A stretch of 64,000 nucleotides of DNA from the NCBI GenBank assembly GCA_039707655.1, contig CM077666.1:302276166-302340165 (forward strand). Direction: 5' to 3'. A program made the position numbers and the translations under genes. The notes under the pieces were generated by a model that saw nothing but the letters and a program-made list of their open reading frames with translations, searched no databases and had not been told where the DNA came from. Shown one piece after another: positions 21,284-33,196 of the stretch. Positions within the stretch are counted from its first letter, which is position 1. Each line of letters starts with the position of its first letter. Source of the stretch: Elymus sibiricus (taxonomy: Eukaryota; Streptophyta; Magnoliopsida; Poales; Poaceae).

Positions 21284-23280
21284 TGCTGATTTGTTGGCCT
21301 ACTAAGTTGACGTGAACGCAAGGCTTTGTCAAATTATAGTCAACACACGATTCTAGCAGTAGAGGCCGTTGGATGGACATCCAACGGCTGTCGTGCTTCT
21401 TCAATCTCAGATCTTCTTACTTCAGCCACCCAAACCACCGCCGGCGGGACCGCCTGCTCCCGCCGCCCGTGGCCGGCTGTGCTGCCGTGCAGGCCTCACC
21501 GCCCCACCCTACTCCCATCGCTGGCCAGGCCATCCCTCTACTTACCCACACCTCCTGTTATTCTCCGGCGACAGCAGCCTCACACCGCAGCCGAACCAGT
21601 CAACCCTCGTACTCCCCTCCGCGTTGGCATCCACTTCTGTGTCTTCGCCGGCTACCGGTCGTTCCTTCCTAGGACTCGCCGTCGTCCACCGCGTTGGTTC
21701 TATCGACGCGGCGTGGTCAACGTGGTCAACAAACGACAGCCATCGGAAGAGGGATGTAAGTGGAGAGGCTGACAGTAGGGACCCACATGGTCCATGGCCG
21801 CACGCAAGCAATTGCCTCCTTATTACGCATAAAAAATGATTCCTCCCCCTGACAGCTGGGACCCACTAGCTATATCTTCGCACGGAAGGAAGTGCCTCCT
21901 TATTACGTGAAAAAAAGATTCCTTCCCATGACAGCTGGGCCCCAGCAGATTTGGAGGCTGACTTGTGGGCCTACTAAATTGACGCGTACGCAGGGCTTTG
22001 TCAACTTAGTCAACAAATGATTCTAGCAACAGTGACCATTGGATGTTAATCCAATGGCCGTGCTGCTTCTTCAATCTCTGATCTTCTTGCTCTAGCCGCC
22101 CAAACCAGCGCCGGCGGGACCGCCTGCTCCCTCCTCCCATGGCCAGCTGTGCTGCCGCGCAGGCCCAACCACCCCCTCCTACTCCCACCGCTGGCCAGGC
22201 CATCCCTCTAATCACCCATACCTCCTATTATTCTCCAGCGACGGCAGCCTCACACCACAGCCAAACCAGTCAACCTTCGTACTCTCCTTAGCGTGGGCAT
22301 CCACTGCTGTGTCTTTGCCGGCTTCGGGTCATTCCCTTCCTGGGTCTCATCGTCGTCCACCGCGTTGGTTCTATCGGCGTGGCGTGGTCAACGTGGTCAA
22401 CAAATGACAGCCATCGGAAGCGGGATGTACGTGGAGAGGCTGACAGTAGGGACCCACATGGTGCATGGCCGCACGGAAGCAAGTGCCTCCTTATTACGTG
22501 AGAAAACAATGATTCCTCCCCCTGACTACTTGGCCCCACCGGCTCTATCATCGCACGGAAGGAAGTGCTGCCTTATTACGCAAAAAAACGATTCCTCCTC
22601 ATGATAGCTGGGACCTACCAGATTTGGAGGCTGACTTGTGGGACTACTAGGTTGACGCGTACGCAGGGCTTTGTCAACTTAGTCAACAAACGATTCTAGC
22701 ATCAGTGACCATTGGATATTAATCCAATGGTCGTGCTGCTTCTTCAATCTCTGATCTTCTTGCTCCAGCCGCCCAAACCAGTGCCGGCGGGACCGCCTGC
22801 TCCTGCCTCCTGTGGTTGGCTATGCTGCCGCGTAGGCCTCACCGCCCCACCCTACTCCTACCGTTGGCTAGGCCTTCCCTCTACTCACCCACATCCCTTG
22901 TTATTCTCCGGCGACGGCAGCCTCACACCGCAGCTAAACCAGTCAATGCTCGTACTCCCCTCGGCGTGGGCATCCACTGCCGTGTCTTCCCCGGCTCCAC
23001 GTCGTTCCCTTCCTAGGCCTCGCCGTCGTCCAATGCCTTGGTGCTCTCGGCGTGGCATAGTCAACGTGGTCAATGAACAACAGCTATCGGAAGAGGACTG
23101 TACGCGGTGAGGCTGACAGCTAGACCCACCAGTTACATCTTCGCACGCAAGGAAGTGCCTCCTTATTACGCGCAAAAAAAATGATTCCTCCCCCTGACAG
23201 CTGGGACCCGCCTGCTATATCTTCGCACGCAAGGAAGAGCCTCCGTATCCTCCCTGACAGCTGGGACCCACCCGGTTGAA
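21284..23280. repeat. Three tandem repeats of 673 bp in the CACTA element
   Basis: Copies begin at 21284, 21957 and 22630, each with gctgattt/gctgacttgtgg and then cctactaa.ttgacg. The first two are both 673 bp long; the third breaks down after about 650 bp. Each holds a Pro-rich pseudo-ORF that is not conserved in frame, so I do not call genes here. Confidence 0.85.
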
Positions 23281-23588
23281 GCGTACGTAGCGTTGTCTGT
23301 CTGGTCGCAAATGTGTACGTACATACTGGTCGATCGGTCTCTCTGCAACGATGAACCGTGGGCTTGTAAGGAGCGGCACGTCACGTCAAAAAAAAGGAGC
23401 GGCACGTGTCGTAGTAGAGCCCCATACGTAGCAGTTCAGGCAGTCCCGTCTAAATCGAGTACACGTACGTACAGCCACGCTGCAAAAAATACGGCCACCT
23501 ATGTACATACGGGCGGGGTCTCGAATGCCTACTCACGCATACGTACGGCCAGGGCTCGTGTACATGGGGAGTCAACATACGGCAGAAA

Positions 23589-24350
23589 AGGCCTCCTATT
23601 CATCGGGACCCAACCGGCTGGGTCAGAACGGAGAAACAACATCGTGTTCATCGGGAGGCAACCGACTGGGTCGGAATGCGTCCTGTTCATCGGGAGCCAA
23701 CCTGCTTGGACAGAACAGCCGAAACGAGGTCCTGTTCATCGACTCAGGGTCTGGCGTACCACAAAACAGAGGAAATGGCCTTCTGTTTGACCACCTACGG
23801 TCGAAACGGGGTCCTATTCATCGGCTGGGGGTCTGGTGTCCCGCAAAATGGAGGAAACGGACTTCTGTTCAACTGCCTACGGTCGAAACGGGGTCCTGTT
23901 GATCGGGAGGGGTCTGGCGTACCGCAAAACAAAGGAAACAAACTTATACCCAACTGCCTACGGTCGAAACAGAGTCCTGTTCATCGGGAAGGGTGTGGGG
24001 TACCGCAAAACATGACTCCACGCGCTACTGTTCATCCACCGTTGACTTCCTCCAGTCTCCATCGGCTACTGTTCATCCAGTCTCCACGGGGTCCTGTTCA
24101 TCCACCCCCAACCGGCTGGGGTGTGGTGGCCTCCTCTCGGGGTCCTGTTCATCCAGCGCCAACCACATTCACATGGCCAGGGTACTGTTCATCCACAGCC
24201 AACCCACCGGCTGGGGTGGGGCGTACGAGCGGGTGGCAGCAACGGGAACTGTTCATCCACAGCCAACCAACCAGCATGATCGATGCAAGTCTCGACTCGT
24301 TCAATGTGTATCGCGCGCACGGCAGCAACAGGCACTGTTCATCGAGAAGC
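23589..24350. repeat. Dispersed array of CTGTTCATC words near the CACTA end
   Basis: About 14 copies of (c/a)ctgttcatc, some with one change, occur within 760 bp (for example 23691, 23730, 23966, 24026, 24068, 24090, 24142, 24184, 24246 and 24334). Part of the array is built from units of about 80 bases containing gcctacggtcgaaacggggt. It is likely a subterminal repeat field. Confidence 0.7.
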
Positions 24351-24384
24351 AACCCAGCACCGGCTGGCCACGTCTCGCACGGGG

Positions 24385-24690
24385 GCTCGATCGGCTTCAG
24401 TAAGCAGCGAGAAGGATCGATCGGGTTCAGTTAGCAGCGAAGGGATCGCTCGGGTTTAGTTAACAGCGAAGGGATCGCTCGGGTTTAGTTAGCAGTGAAG
24501 GGATCGCTCGGGTTTAGTTAGCAGTGAAGGGATCGCTCGGGTTCAGTTAGCTATGAAGGGATTGATCGGGTTCAGTACGTAGTGCGAGGGATTGATCGCT
24601 CGTGGTCAGTACGTAGTGCGAGGGCGATCAATCGCTCGGATTCCGTAAGCGAACGTACGCCTCGCTCGGGTTCAGTTAGCGAGTGCCTCG
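24385..24690. repeat. 29-bp tandem repeat array near the CACTA end
   Basis: About ten units of the form gatcgctcgggtttagttag plus cagtgaagg follow each other, best conserved at 24440-24560. The outer units are diverged. The position 350-650 bp from the terminus fits subterminal transposase-binding repeats. Confidence 0.82.
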
Positions 24691-24936
24691 TACACACACG
24701 CGCATACGAGAGAAACGCGCAAACCACACCGCATCGCTCGGCCCCGACCACCCACCGTAACCAGGAACTCCCCGAAAATTTCCTCGCCCTCAGTTCTACC
24801 ATGATTTTTTACGTCATGGACGGCCCAAAGAATGTCATGCGGGTGCGTCTCCTGCCCGCCCAGGATGAAAAGCCCATTTTTGTCACAATTTTTTGTCATA
24901 GAAGTAGGAGCCCACCACATCTATGATGATACGTGT

Positions 24937-25033
24937 TTTTGTCACAATTATTGTCATAGAAGTGTCACAACCATGACAGAAAAAGTTTTTGTTCGGGCCA
25001 TAATGTCACGGATGTGTCTTTTTTTTTGTAGTG
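24937..25033. repeat. CACTA terminal and subterminal sequence
   Basis: Ends gtagtg (complement cactac). A word tttgtcacaatt..tgtcatagaagt occurs at about 24889-24906 and again at about 24942-24965. Confidence 0.75.
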
Positions 25034-25186
25034 CAACTAGCATCAACTACAAGATGTAATCAACACTACTAGCAACCCATAGGTACCAATCTGAGGTTTT
25101 GAGGCAAAGATTGAATACAAGAGATGAACTAGGGTTTCATATGAGATGGTGCTGGTGAAGAAGTTGATGAAGTTTGGTCCTCCCAC
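25034..25186 (-). repeat. Fragment of an LTR of element D
   Basis: Matches the D LTR at about 52068-52217 (tagcatcaactacaagatgt..., then ggtcctcccac). It lies between the CACTA end and element E, and the same LTR resumes at 43462. Confidence 0.88.
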
Positions 25187-25328
25187 TGACGGTTTCCCGT
25201 ATTAGGGGGTACAAACCTAGTCGGCCCATAGTCCACGGCTGGGCCTGGGAGGCCCTCACTCTCCTTCGGATGGACTCTGGAAGCTGTATGGCCAGACGTG
25301 ATCAAGACTGCGCCTACCGAAGACTTGG
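25187..25328 (+). repeat. Element E 5' LTR, first part
   Basis: Starts TGACGGTTTCCCGTATTAGG. It is interrupted by F after cttgg (25324-25328), one copy of the F TSD. Confidence 0.9.
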
Positions 25329-26220
25329 TGATGCGGAGCATCCTTCGATCATCCCCATGGATACCTTACCAACTCACCAAGCACCAAGTGGACCTATGAC
25401 AAGAGCTCGCGCACGTGCCATCGAGAACGAGGTGAACTCACTCTTTTTGACTTTCATATGGATATGGATGGAACTTGGATGCTACCTCACAAAGGAACTC
25501 TATGTATCATTAGGAGTGAAGGAATCGACCGTCAAGAGGCTAAGGACCGTCGCCAAGGCCAAGAGGAACCACGCCAAGGCCACGAGGACGACGGAGGAGC
25601 AAATCTCGAAGAGGACAGCACCTCCCAGGCGACCCCGTGCGCACGGGCCCCCAGGACCCCGTGCCCACAGGAAACTGCAAACCTACTGGACACCCCGTGT
25701 CCACGGGCCCCTAGGACCCCATGCGCACGGGCCTCGCCACTGTAGCACCCCGTGCACACGGGGCCTACTTAGCTCGTGCGCACGGCCCCTCCCAAGGAGT
25801 TGGCTGTGTGTTGCCTGTTTTGCCCCCACTTCGTCCCTTACCTCCCACCTACTATTTATTCCGTGGATAGACCATTTGTTAGGGCTAGCAAAGTGTATTG
25901 AGATATCATAGAGGGCTTTGCTTATCTACCACTCCTCTTGGAGATCAAGACCTCCTAGAGAGAAGATCCCAAGGGATATCATGACCTCCTCTTGGAGAAG
26001 ACTATCATCAAGACCTCACCTCCTTTGGAGTGGGAAGAACCTTACCTTTGTGCTACTTTCCTTTGATTGTCTATGTATGCTTGTGGATCTATGTATGCTA
26101 CTCTAGTGGATGTGTGATTTGGGTTTGTTTGAGTGATTTCTCTCTTGTGTTCTTGTGAGTTCATCCCTCTTACACTCCAAGTGTGAAAAGATCTTCACTT
26201 AGGGTCTCCACCCTACAACA
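25329..26220 (+). repeat. Element F 5' LTR
   Basis: 892 bp. Compared with the 3' LTR it lacks about 37 bp of the palindrome array, and several palindromes carry C-to-T type changes. Confidence 0.93.
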
Positions 26221-27643
26221 TCTTGGTATCATGAGCCACGTTGATTCACATCTTGGAGTCCCTACCCCCCACTTTCTAGCCTGATTTTGCTTTGTTTTGT
26301 CCCAATTTTGAAAATCCCCACAAAAATAGCCATACCAATTTTTTTGCATTTGTTGGATCTTGTGAGATTTTGTTTTTTTGGTCCACAAATTTCCTGTTTG
26401 GCAACTGGATCTACCCCTTCCCACCCTTCCGCATACATCCCAACACGCCTTTTCCATGAATTTTGCGATTTTTGCCACGGATCTCGCGTTGTTCATCCGC
26501 AGCCGCAGACCCCGTGCACACGGAGCCCCATGCACACATGCCCAACTTACCCCGTGCGCACGGCCACACCAGAGAGCCGTTCCACTTCATGTTTTAGTCC
26601 AATTTTACCACACTTTTGCTCCACTTTCGTCTTCCGCACTAACACACGTGTTTATTTGAGATTTTGAGTTGCGGTTGCCGTGTCCTAAGCTGTTTCGGCT
26701 ACTTAGGGACGGTTCTTCATCGACAACACCGCCACTCATCATTGCCATGGACTCGACATCGACATTGTCCACTTCATCATCATCCGTCCTTGCTTACAAA
26801 CGAGAACCCACCGACGGTAACCTCGACGACATCTTGTACTTACCCCTTGCCATTGCATTGATAGCCTTGAGCCATTTTGCGCCACTTACCCATCGAGACT
26901 AGCAAGTTGAGAATTGCCGGGCCACGTATTTGTGCACCATAGTGATATGCTTACTCCGCATAGCTACATTTAGCGTGCATTTATCTTGCTATCATCATCG
27001 TGCCATAAGTCTCTCCCATGCATATCTTACTTACTTGTCTTAGATATCGGCTCTAGCATCAAGCATTTTGGCATAGTAAAAAAACAGAAAAAGCTTTTAA
27101 GCAAAAGAAAAGAAACAAAGAGCTTGTAAGCAATAGCATTGATCCTTTTTGCATAGTACATCATATTGGACCATACATACATATCATACTTGGGATTGAA
27201 GGCAAGCACGTTACTCTCTTAGGTTGGTGCACAAGCGTATCTAGCCCTTTTGAGCAATCGAGCTAGTGTCTCTCTAGTATCCGTGCAACAAGAGCATTTT
27301 CCGTGGTTCCACATTTTGAGCTCATTCCTTGGTTGTGCGGATCCCATTCATCTTCGTGTGTGTGTTTCCAAGTGTTCTACTAGGGTGTTGATCTATTTGT
27401 CTTACTTGCAATTTGTGAATCTTCTCAACATTTTCGATATCTTGACTAACACTTGCTTGAATTTTGTGCCACTCATCCTAACCAAGCTACTCCATAAGCC
27501 TTACTTTGTAGGTGTGAGAAACAAACCCGGTACCAATTCTATTATTGTTGCATTACATTGAGTGATACTTGATACATCCTCAATCATCGAAAAAAGGTAA
27601 CTTTGGTATTATTCTCTCATTTCCTACTCACCACCACTTGACT
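26221..27643 (+). other. Leader of element F with primer-binding site
   Basis: The primer site is tggtatcatgagcc at 26224-26237. The leader is 1.4 kb with no supported ORF. Near 26505-26570 it carries relatives of the LTR palindromes (ccccgtgcacacgg, ccccgtgcgcacgg). Confidence 0.7.
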
Positions 27644-29934
27644 ATGATGGATAGGCCAACTACATCGGCGAACCCGCTCTTTGAAGAGCAAGAGGAGACG
27701 CACGACTATGTCACCAAGGGTCATCTCTTCGGCGTCCAACGAGCGCTACACCAAGAAAGTGAAGCTTTGGGAGATCGCATCGAGCAACTCGCCTCCGACT
27801 TGCGCCACTCCGAAACATGAACAAGGGACTACTTCGACGCCCAGCTTTCATCTCAAATGGAAGAATTCTGTGACATGATGGCCAACCGCGCCACTTCCAC
27901 GACTTCATCCTCAAGACGGCGTCACTCAAGTCGACACTCTTCGAATTCTTCTTCACGCTCAAGTCCATCTCGAGCACGTTCTCATCGGCGCAACAATCAT
28001 GACGATCATCAAGCTCCACAAAATCCATTCCATGGCAACGGGTTATGAGACCGACTTCGAGCACGAGAACGTCAAGCACGCCAAGGCCAAGTACCACCAC
28101 ATCCAAGACAAAATGACCAAGACGGCGACGCCCTCCGGCAAGAACTACTACGCCGAGAAGAACAAGCACTTGAAGCGCAACGTGCTCTCCGAGAAGCAAC
28201 TCATGCCGTGAACGAGCGCAACCGTCGTGTGCGTGAATAAGAAGAAGCGCTACGACATGAACAACGAGACGAAGAAGCTCACCTTGAGGAGCGCCAAGAA
28301 AGAAGAAATCGAGCTCGGATTCCACCTCCAAGACCACCGAGCCAAGCAAATCGAGCGGAGCATGAGGATGACGATCCACCATGGCGGCAAGATAGACCTC
28401 ACCAAAGACGACATGATGAGGAACAACGTTTCGGCAAGCTCAAGTTCACCATGCCCAAGTTCCACGGCGGCAACGATCCCGAAGAATATCTCTTATGGGC
28501 ATTGAAGGTCGACAAGATATTTTGCCTTCACAACTACGATGAAGAAAAGAAGATCGTCATGGCATCTCTAGAGTTCCAAGACTATGTTCTCATTTGGTGG
28601 GAGCAAGTGATCGCAAGGCATCAAGAGAAGGGTGAGCCACCCATCACGACTTGGAATCAAATGAAAGATGTCATGAGAGCTCATTTTGTGCATACACATT
28701 ACAACCGCGATCTCTTCAAGAAACTCCAACTCCTCAAGCAAGAAACCAAGTCGGTTGACGAATACTATCAAGAAATGGAAGTTTCCATGATACAAGCCAA
28801 TGTCAAGGAAGATGATGAACAAACTATGGCACGTTTCTTGAATGGCCTCAACCATCCCATCAAGAAGATACCGGACTTCCAACCGTACTCCAACCTCCTC
28901 GAGCTAGTGCACCAAGCGACCAAGGTGGAGCGACAAGTGCAAGAGGACTACAAGTACACCAAGTACTCTTCCAAGACCTACGGTTCATACACTCAAGCTT
29001 CAACGACTACGACAACTCCTTCCACGACTCGAGCTACACCAAGTACCGGCGACAAGTCAAGCTCCAAGCAACCTTTGACATCTTCGATTCGTCTTCCTAC
29101 CACTACAAGCAACTCCAAGCAAAAGCCTTCATCCTCGACACCTCCTACGGATGCCAACAAGACAAGTGACATCAAGTGCTTCACTTGCAAGGGCCGAGGC
29201 CACAAGTCTTTCAAGTGTCCAACTCGACGCACAATGATCCTCAACGACGATGGCACCTACAACTCAATGAGCGAAGATGAAATGAAAGCCCTCGAGCATG
29301 TGGCTATGCACCGACAAGTGAATGAAGCCGAAGATGCACAAATCTATTGCGATAATGATGCGAGCCCCGCTCTTATTGTCTCCAAGGTCTTGACACTTCA
29401 ACAACATCAAGAAGAAGACCAATGTTGCCACATCTTCCATACCAAAGCGGGTATCCAAGGACGTTCCGTCAAGGTCATCATCGACGGCGGAAGTTGCCAC
29501 AATTTGCCAAGTGAAGAATTATGCTCCAAGCTACAATTGGTCAAGAAGAACACCCTCGCCCCTACAAGGTCCAATGGCTTAGCGACTCCGGCACAATTCA
29601 AGTGGAGCACACCGTCCACGTATCCTTCAAGATCGGGGCCTACGAAGATACCTTGGAGTGTGATGTGGTTCCCATGTTCGTATGCCACCTCCTACTTGGG
29701 CGACCTTGGCAATTCGATTGTGGCGTCATCCACAACAGATGGACCAACCATTATAGTTTCAAGATGAAGGGCAAGGAATTCGTTCTTCGACCAATGTCTC
29801 CAAGTCACGTCGTCGCCGACAATCAAGCATCGGGCCATCGTGGAGAGACTAGTGAGAGAGTGAACCACCACAATGAGAGTGAGCGCCACAAACCAAAATT
29901 GAGTGACTCCACGATGAGCGACAAGCAAACTTAG
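27644..29934 (+). pseudogene. gag: Element F gag and protease (frameshifted)
   Basis: It begins MMDRPTTSANPLFEEQEE at 27644. The N-terminal third is split over frames by small indels between about 27800 and 28440. It encodes a Ser/Arg-rich segment (RRRHSSRHSSNSSSRSSPSR) and then a very Arg/Glu-rich one. The capsid region is open from 28451: MPKFHGGNDPEEYLLWALKV, WWEQVI, YYQEMEVSM. A Thr/Ser-rich linker leads to a zinc knuckle CFTCKGRGHKSFKC (CX2CX4HX4C, about 29177-29219). The protease motif VIIDGGSCHNL near 29480 keeps the catalytic Asp. A frameshift near 29557 moves the rest of the protease (LLLGRPWQFD) to another frame, ending TAG at 29932-29934 after a one-base loss. Confidence 0.85.
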
Positions 29935-32772
29935 TTCTACTCGCCACCAAAAGAGATTTGAGGGATGTGAGTGAGAGCCCATCAAGTGTTGTTCACTTTG
30001 TGCTTTTATGCAAAGGTGAAGCTGAGCGGACTAATACTTCACAACATCTTCCTCTAGTGTTATCTCATCTCTTGCAGGAATACAAGGACGTGTTCCCCGA
30101 TGAGCTTCCTCCCGAACTACCTCCTCTACGTGGAATCGAACACCGCATCGACCTCATCCCCGGCGCACCTCTACCGAACAAGGCACCATACCGCGTCAAC
30201 CCCGACGAGACCAAAGAAATCCAACGGCAATTCCAATATCTCATGGAGAATGGGTATGTACGCAAGAGCTTGAGTCCATGTGCCGTTCCGGTCATTCTTG
30301 TGCCTAAGAAAGACGGTACCTATCGCATGTGTTCCGATTGCCGTCCCATAAATGCTATCACCGTTAGATATCGCCATCCCATTCCACGCCTTGATGACAT
30401 GCTTGATAAACTTAGTGGCGCCACCATTTTCTCAAAAAATTGATCTTAAAAGTGGTTACTATCAAATACGCATGCAAAAAGGTGATGAATGGTAAATGGC
30501 TTTCAAAACCAAATTTGGCTTGTATGAATGGTTAGTCATGCCTATGGGTTTATCGCAAGTTCCTAGCACTTTCATGCATGTGATGCATTATCTTCTTTGC
30601 AAATACATTGGCATTTGTGTTGTGGTCTATTTTGATGACATTCTTGTGTTTAGTGAAACTCTTGAAGATCATGTCAAACACCTTCGAGACGTATTGCAAG
30701 TTCTTAGAGACGAGAGACTTTATGCTAACATGGAAAAATACACTTTTGGTGTTGATAAGCTTGTTTTCTTGGGCTTTGTTGTCTCTTCTAAGGGTGTTGA
30801 AGTTGATGAATCTCAAATTGATGCTATTAAAACTTGGCCACAACCAACCAACTTGCAACAAGTGCGTAGCTTCCTTGGTCTAGCCGGATTTTACCGTCAC
30901 TTCGTTAAGGACTTTAGCAATATTGCTTCGCCATTACATGCTTTGAGTAAGAAGAACGCTCCTTTTGTTTGGGGACCTTCCCAAGATACTGCATTTCATG
31001 AGCTTAAGAATTTGCTTACACATGCTCCAATTCTTGCCTTGCCAAACTTTGAGAAAACATTTGAAGTGCATTGTGACGCTAGTGGTAATGGAATAAGTGG
31101 AGTTTTAATGCAAGAAAAGCGACCCATTGCATATTTTAGTGAAAAGCTTTCCAGTGCTCAACTTAACTATCCCATCTATGACAAAGAGTTATATGCTTTG
31201 GTGAGAGTCTTGCATGTTTGGGAGCATTATCTCCGACCTCGTGAATTTGTCATTCATACCGATCATGAAACACTTAAGTACCTAAAAGGTCAAACAAAAT
31301 TGAATAAAAGGCATTCTAAATGGAGTGAATTTATTGAATCCTTCCCTTACATCATCAAATATATCAAGGGAAAGGAGAATGTTATAGCAGACGCTCTTTC
31401 ACGCAAGTGCATGATAGTTACTCAACTTGAATTGAATGTTATTGGATTTGAGCACATTAAAGATTTATATGAGCATGATGATTCTTTTGCAACTCCTTAT
31501 GCCAAATGTCTTGCTAACACTTATTGGGAGCGATATTATCTCAAGGATGGATACCTTATGCATGCTAACAAACTTTGTGTTCCCAAGTCTTCTCTTCGTT
31601 TGTTGCTTTTGCAAGAGGCTCACGGCGGTGGACTTATGGGACATTTCGGTCGCGACAAGACTTTTGCCACGCTCTCCAACAAGTACTTTTGGCCCAAGAT
31701 GTTTCGCAATGTCGCACGCTACACCAATCGTTGCTCCACATGTTGCAAAGCTAAGTCACAAGCTCAATCTCATGGTTTACATATGCCACTTCCTATACCA
31801 TATCATCCATGGGAAGACATTAGTATGGATTTTGTGCTTGGCTTGCCTAGAACAAAAAATGGAAAAGACTCGGTATTTGTAGTTGTTGACCGTTTCTCTA
31901 AAATGGCACATTTCATTCCATGTCACAAGAACGATGATGCTTCACATGTTGCAAATTTGTTTTGTAGGGAAATCTTGCAACTTCATGGAATGCCCAAGAC
32001 GATTGTATCGGACCGCGACGTCAAGTTCCTAAGCTACTTTTGGAAGACACTATGCGGCAAGCTCGGGATCAACCTCCTCTTCACGTCGGCCTATCACCCA
32101 CAAACTGATGGTCAAACGGAAGTCACCAACCGGACGCTCTCTACACTACTTCGCGTGTTGATCAAGAAGAACCTCACGGAATGGGAAGAATGCCTACCGA
32201 TCGCCGAGTACGCCTACAATAGAGCAAGACACTCTACCACGGGCAAGTCTCCCTTCGAAGTGGTCTATGGCTTCAACCCTTTGTCGCCATTGGACATCCT
32301 ACCGCTACCACTACAAGAGCGAGCGAACTTGGACGCAAGCGCAAGAGCAACGTACATCAAGAAGGTGCATGAAGACACAAGGATCACCATCGAACGTCAA
32401 GTACAACGACTCGCCAACAAGCTCAACGCAAACAAGCACCCCATGGTGTTCAATCTCGGAGATCTCGTGTGGCTACACCTTCGCAAGGACCGCTTCCCCA
32501 ACGAACGCAAGTCAAAGCTTCTACCTCGCGCCGATGGGCCATTCAAGGTGCTAGCACGCATCAACGACAATGCATACAAGATCGACATCCCACGAGCCAA
32601 GTACAACATGAGTGACACATTCAACGTCAAGGATCTATCCCCCTACCATGGTGATGAAGATATTGATCCGAAGGCGGATCTTTCCCAGGGGGGGGGGGAG
32701 ATGATGCGGAGCATCCTTCGATCATCCCCATGGATACCTTACCAACTCACCAAGCACCAAGTGGACCTATGA
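29935..32772 (+). pseudogene. pol: Element F pol: RT, RNase H, integrase
   Basis: The first part (29958-30443) has PPLRGIEHRIDLIPGAPLP and VILVPKKDGTYRMC. An extra A in an A-run near 30435 shifts frame, and a TAA at 30493-30495 replaces a Lys codon. From 30496 to 32772 the frame is open: RT with YFDD at 30628-30639, RNase H with [14 protein letters not shown] near 31065, a zinc-binding HHCC-type region with CSTCCKAKS, and the DD35E core (Asp 31828-31830, Asp 32011-32013, Glu 32119-32121; 35 residues between the last two). A GPY/F-like C-terminus contains [17 protein letters not shown] and [11 protein letters not shown]. At the G run (32688-32698) the frame is off by one, so it ends early at 32772 in the LTR. 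Confidence 0.9.
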
Positions 32773-33119
32773 CAAGAGCTCGCGCATGTGCCATCGAGAA
32801 CGAGGTGAACTCACTCCTTTTCGACTTTCATATGGATATGGATGGAACTTGGATGCTACCTCACAAAGGAACTCTATGTATCATTAGGAGTGAAGGAATC
32901 GACCGTCAAGAGGCTAAGGACCATCGCCAAGGCCAAGAGGAACCACGCCAAGGCCACGAGGACGACGGAGGAGCAAATCCCGAAGAGGACAGCACCTCCC
33001 AGGTGACCCCGTGCGCACGGGCCCCCAGGACCCCGTGCCCACGGGAAACTGCAAACCTACTGGACACCCCGTGTCCACGGGCCCCCAGGACCCCGTGCGC
33101 ACGGGCCTCGCCGCTGTAG
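32703..33119 (+). CDS. LTR-coded C-terminal extension of the F polyprotein
   Basis: In the frame that pol would have if the G run were one base different, the 3' LTR continues as [15 protein letters not shown], then [20 protein letters not shown] and [14 protein letters not shown], ending with a Pro/Cys/Arg/Thr-rich tail with repeated [15 protein letters not shown] units, stop near 33119. The [13 protein letters not shown] motif is common at the end of plant Gypsy polyproteins. The 5' LTR keeps the same start (25330 on) but drifts out of frame after EVNSL. Reading through the polypurine tract is inferred. Its role is unknown; in CRM elements the tail is linked to targeting. Confidence 0.5.
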   Translation, partial: DAEHPSIIPMDTLPTHQAPSGPMTRARACAIENEVNSLLFDFHMDMDGTWMLPHKGTLCIIRSEGIDRQEAKDHRQGQEEPRQGHEDDGGANPEEDSTSQVTPCARAPRTPCPRETANLLDTPCPRAPRTPCARASPL

Positions 33120-33196
33120 CACCCCGTGCGCACGGGCGTCTACCGTGCCCACGGGACCCCCGTGCGCACGGGGCCTACTTAACCCGTGCGCATGGC
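33008..33196 (+). repeat. Array of CCCGTGCGCACGGG palindromes in the F 3' LTR
   Basis: Perfect 14-bp palindromes occur at 33008-33021, 33092-33105, 33123-33136 and 33159-33172. Near-copies with a changed centre are at 33032-33045, 33068-33081, 33143-33154 and about 33183-33195. The 5' LTR has fewer and more decayed copies (25636-25790). Confidence 0.9.

Larger units (their letters stand above)
20627..25033. mobile_element. CACTA (En/Spm-like) DNA transposon, right end
   Basis: The right end ...tttgtagtg at 25033 is the complement of CACTACAAAAAA, the terminus of Triticeae CACTA elements (Caspar-like by recognition). Inside lie short subterminal repeats, a 29-bp tandem array, an array of CTGTTCATC words and three 673-bp tandem repeats. 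This repeat-rich end is typical of CACTA elements, whose transposase binds subterminal repeats. No transposase ORF is visible here. The left end is beyond the Copia element and outside the window. It inserted into an LTR of D; the 3-bp TSD would be caa after 25033. Confidence 0.8.

Noticed and set aside
21326..23110. Pro-rich ORFs in the 673-bp CACTA repeats
   Set aside because: They recur with the repeat but shift frame and stop position between copies, so there is no sign of coding constraint.
23293..24434. Long ORFs over the CTGTTCATC field
   Set aside because: Their products are simple translations of the repeats (FIG.QP, VHRE-like units) with no family features.
24385..24690. CRISPR-like array
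   Set aside because: The 29-bp units are directly adjacent with no unique spacers, and the genome is a plant; it is a CACTA subterminal array.
32688..32698. Treating the G run as proof of programmed frameshifting
   Set aside because: A homopolymer of 11 G is prone to mutation and sequence error, and a single copy cannot tell these apart.
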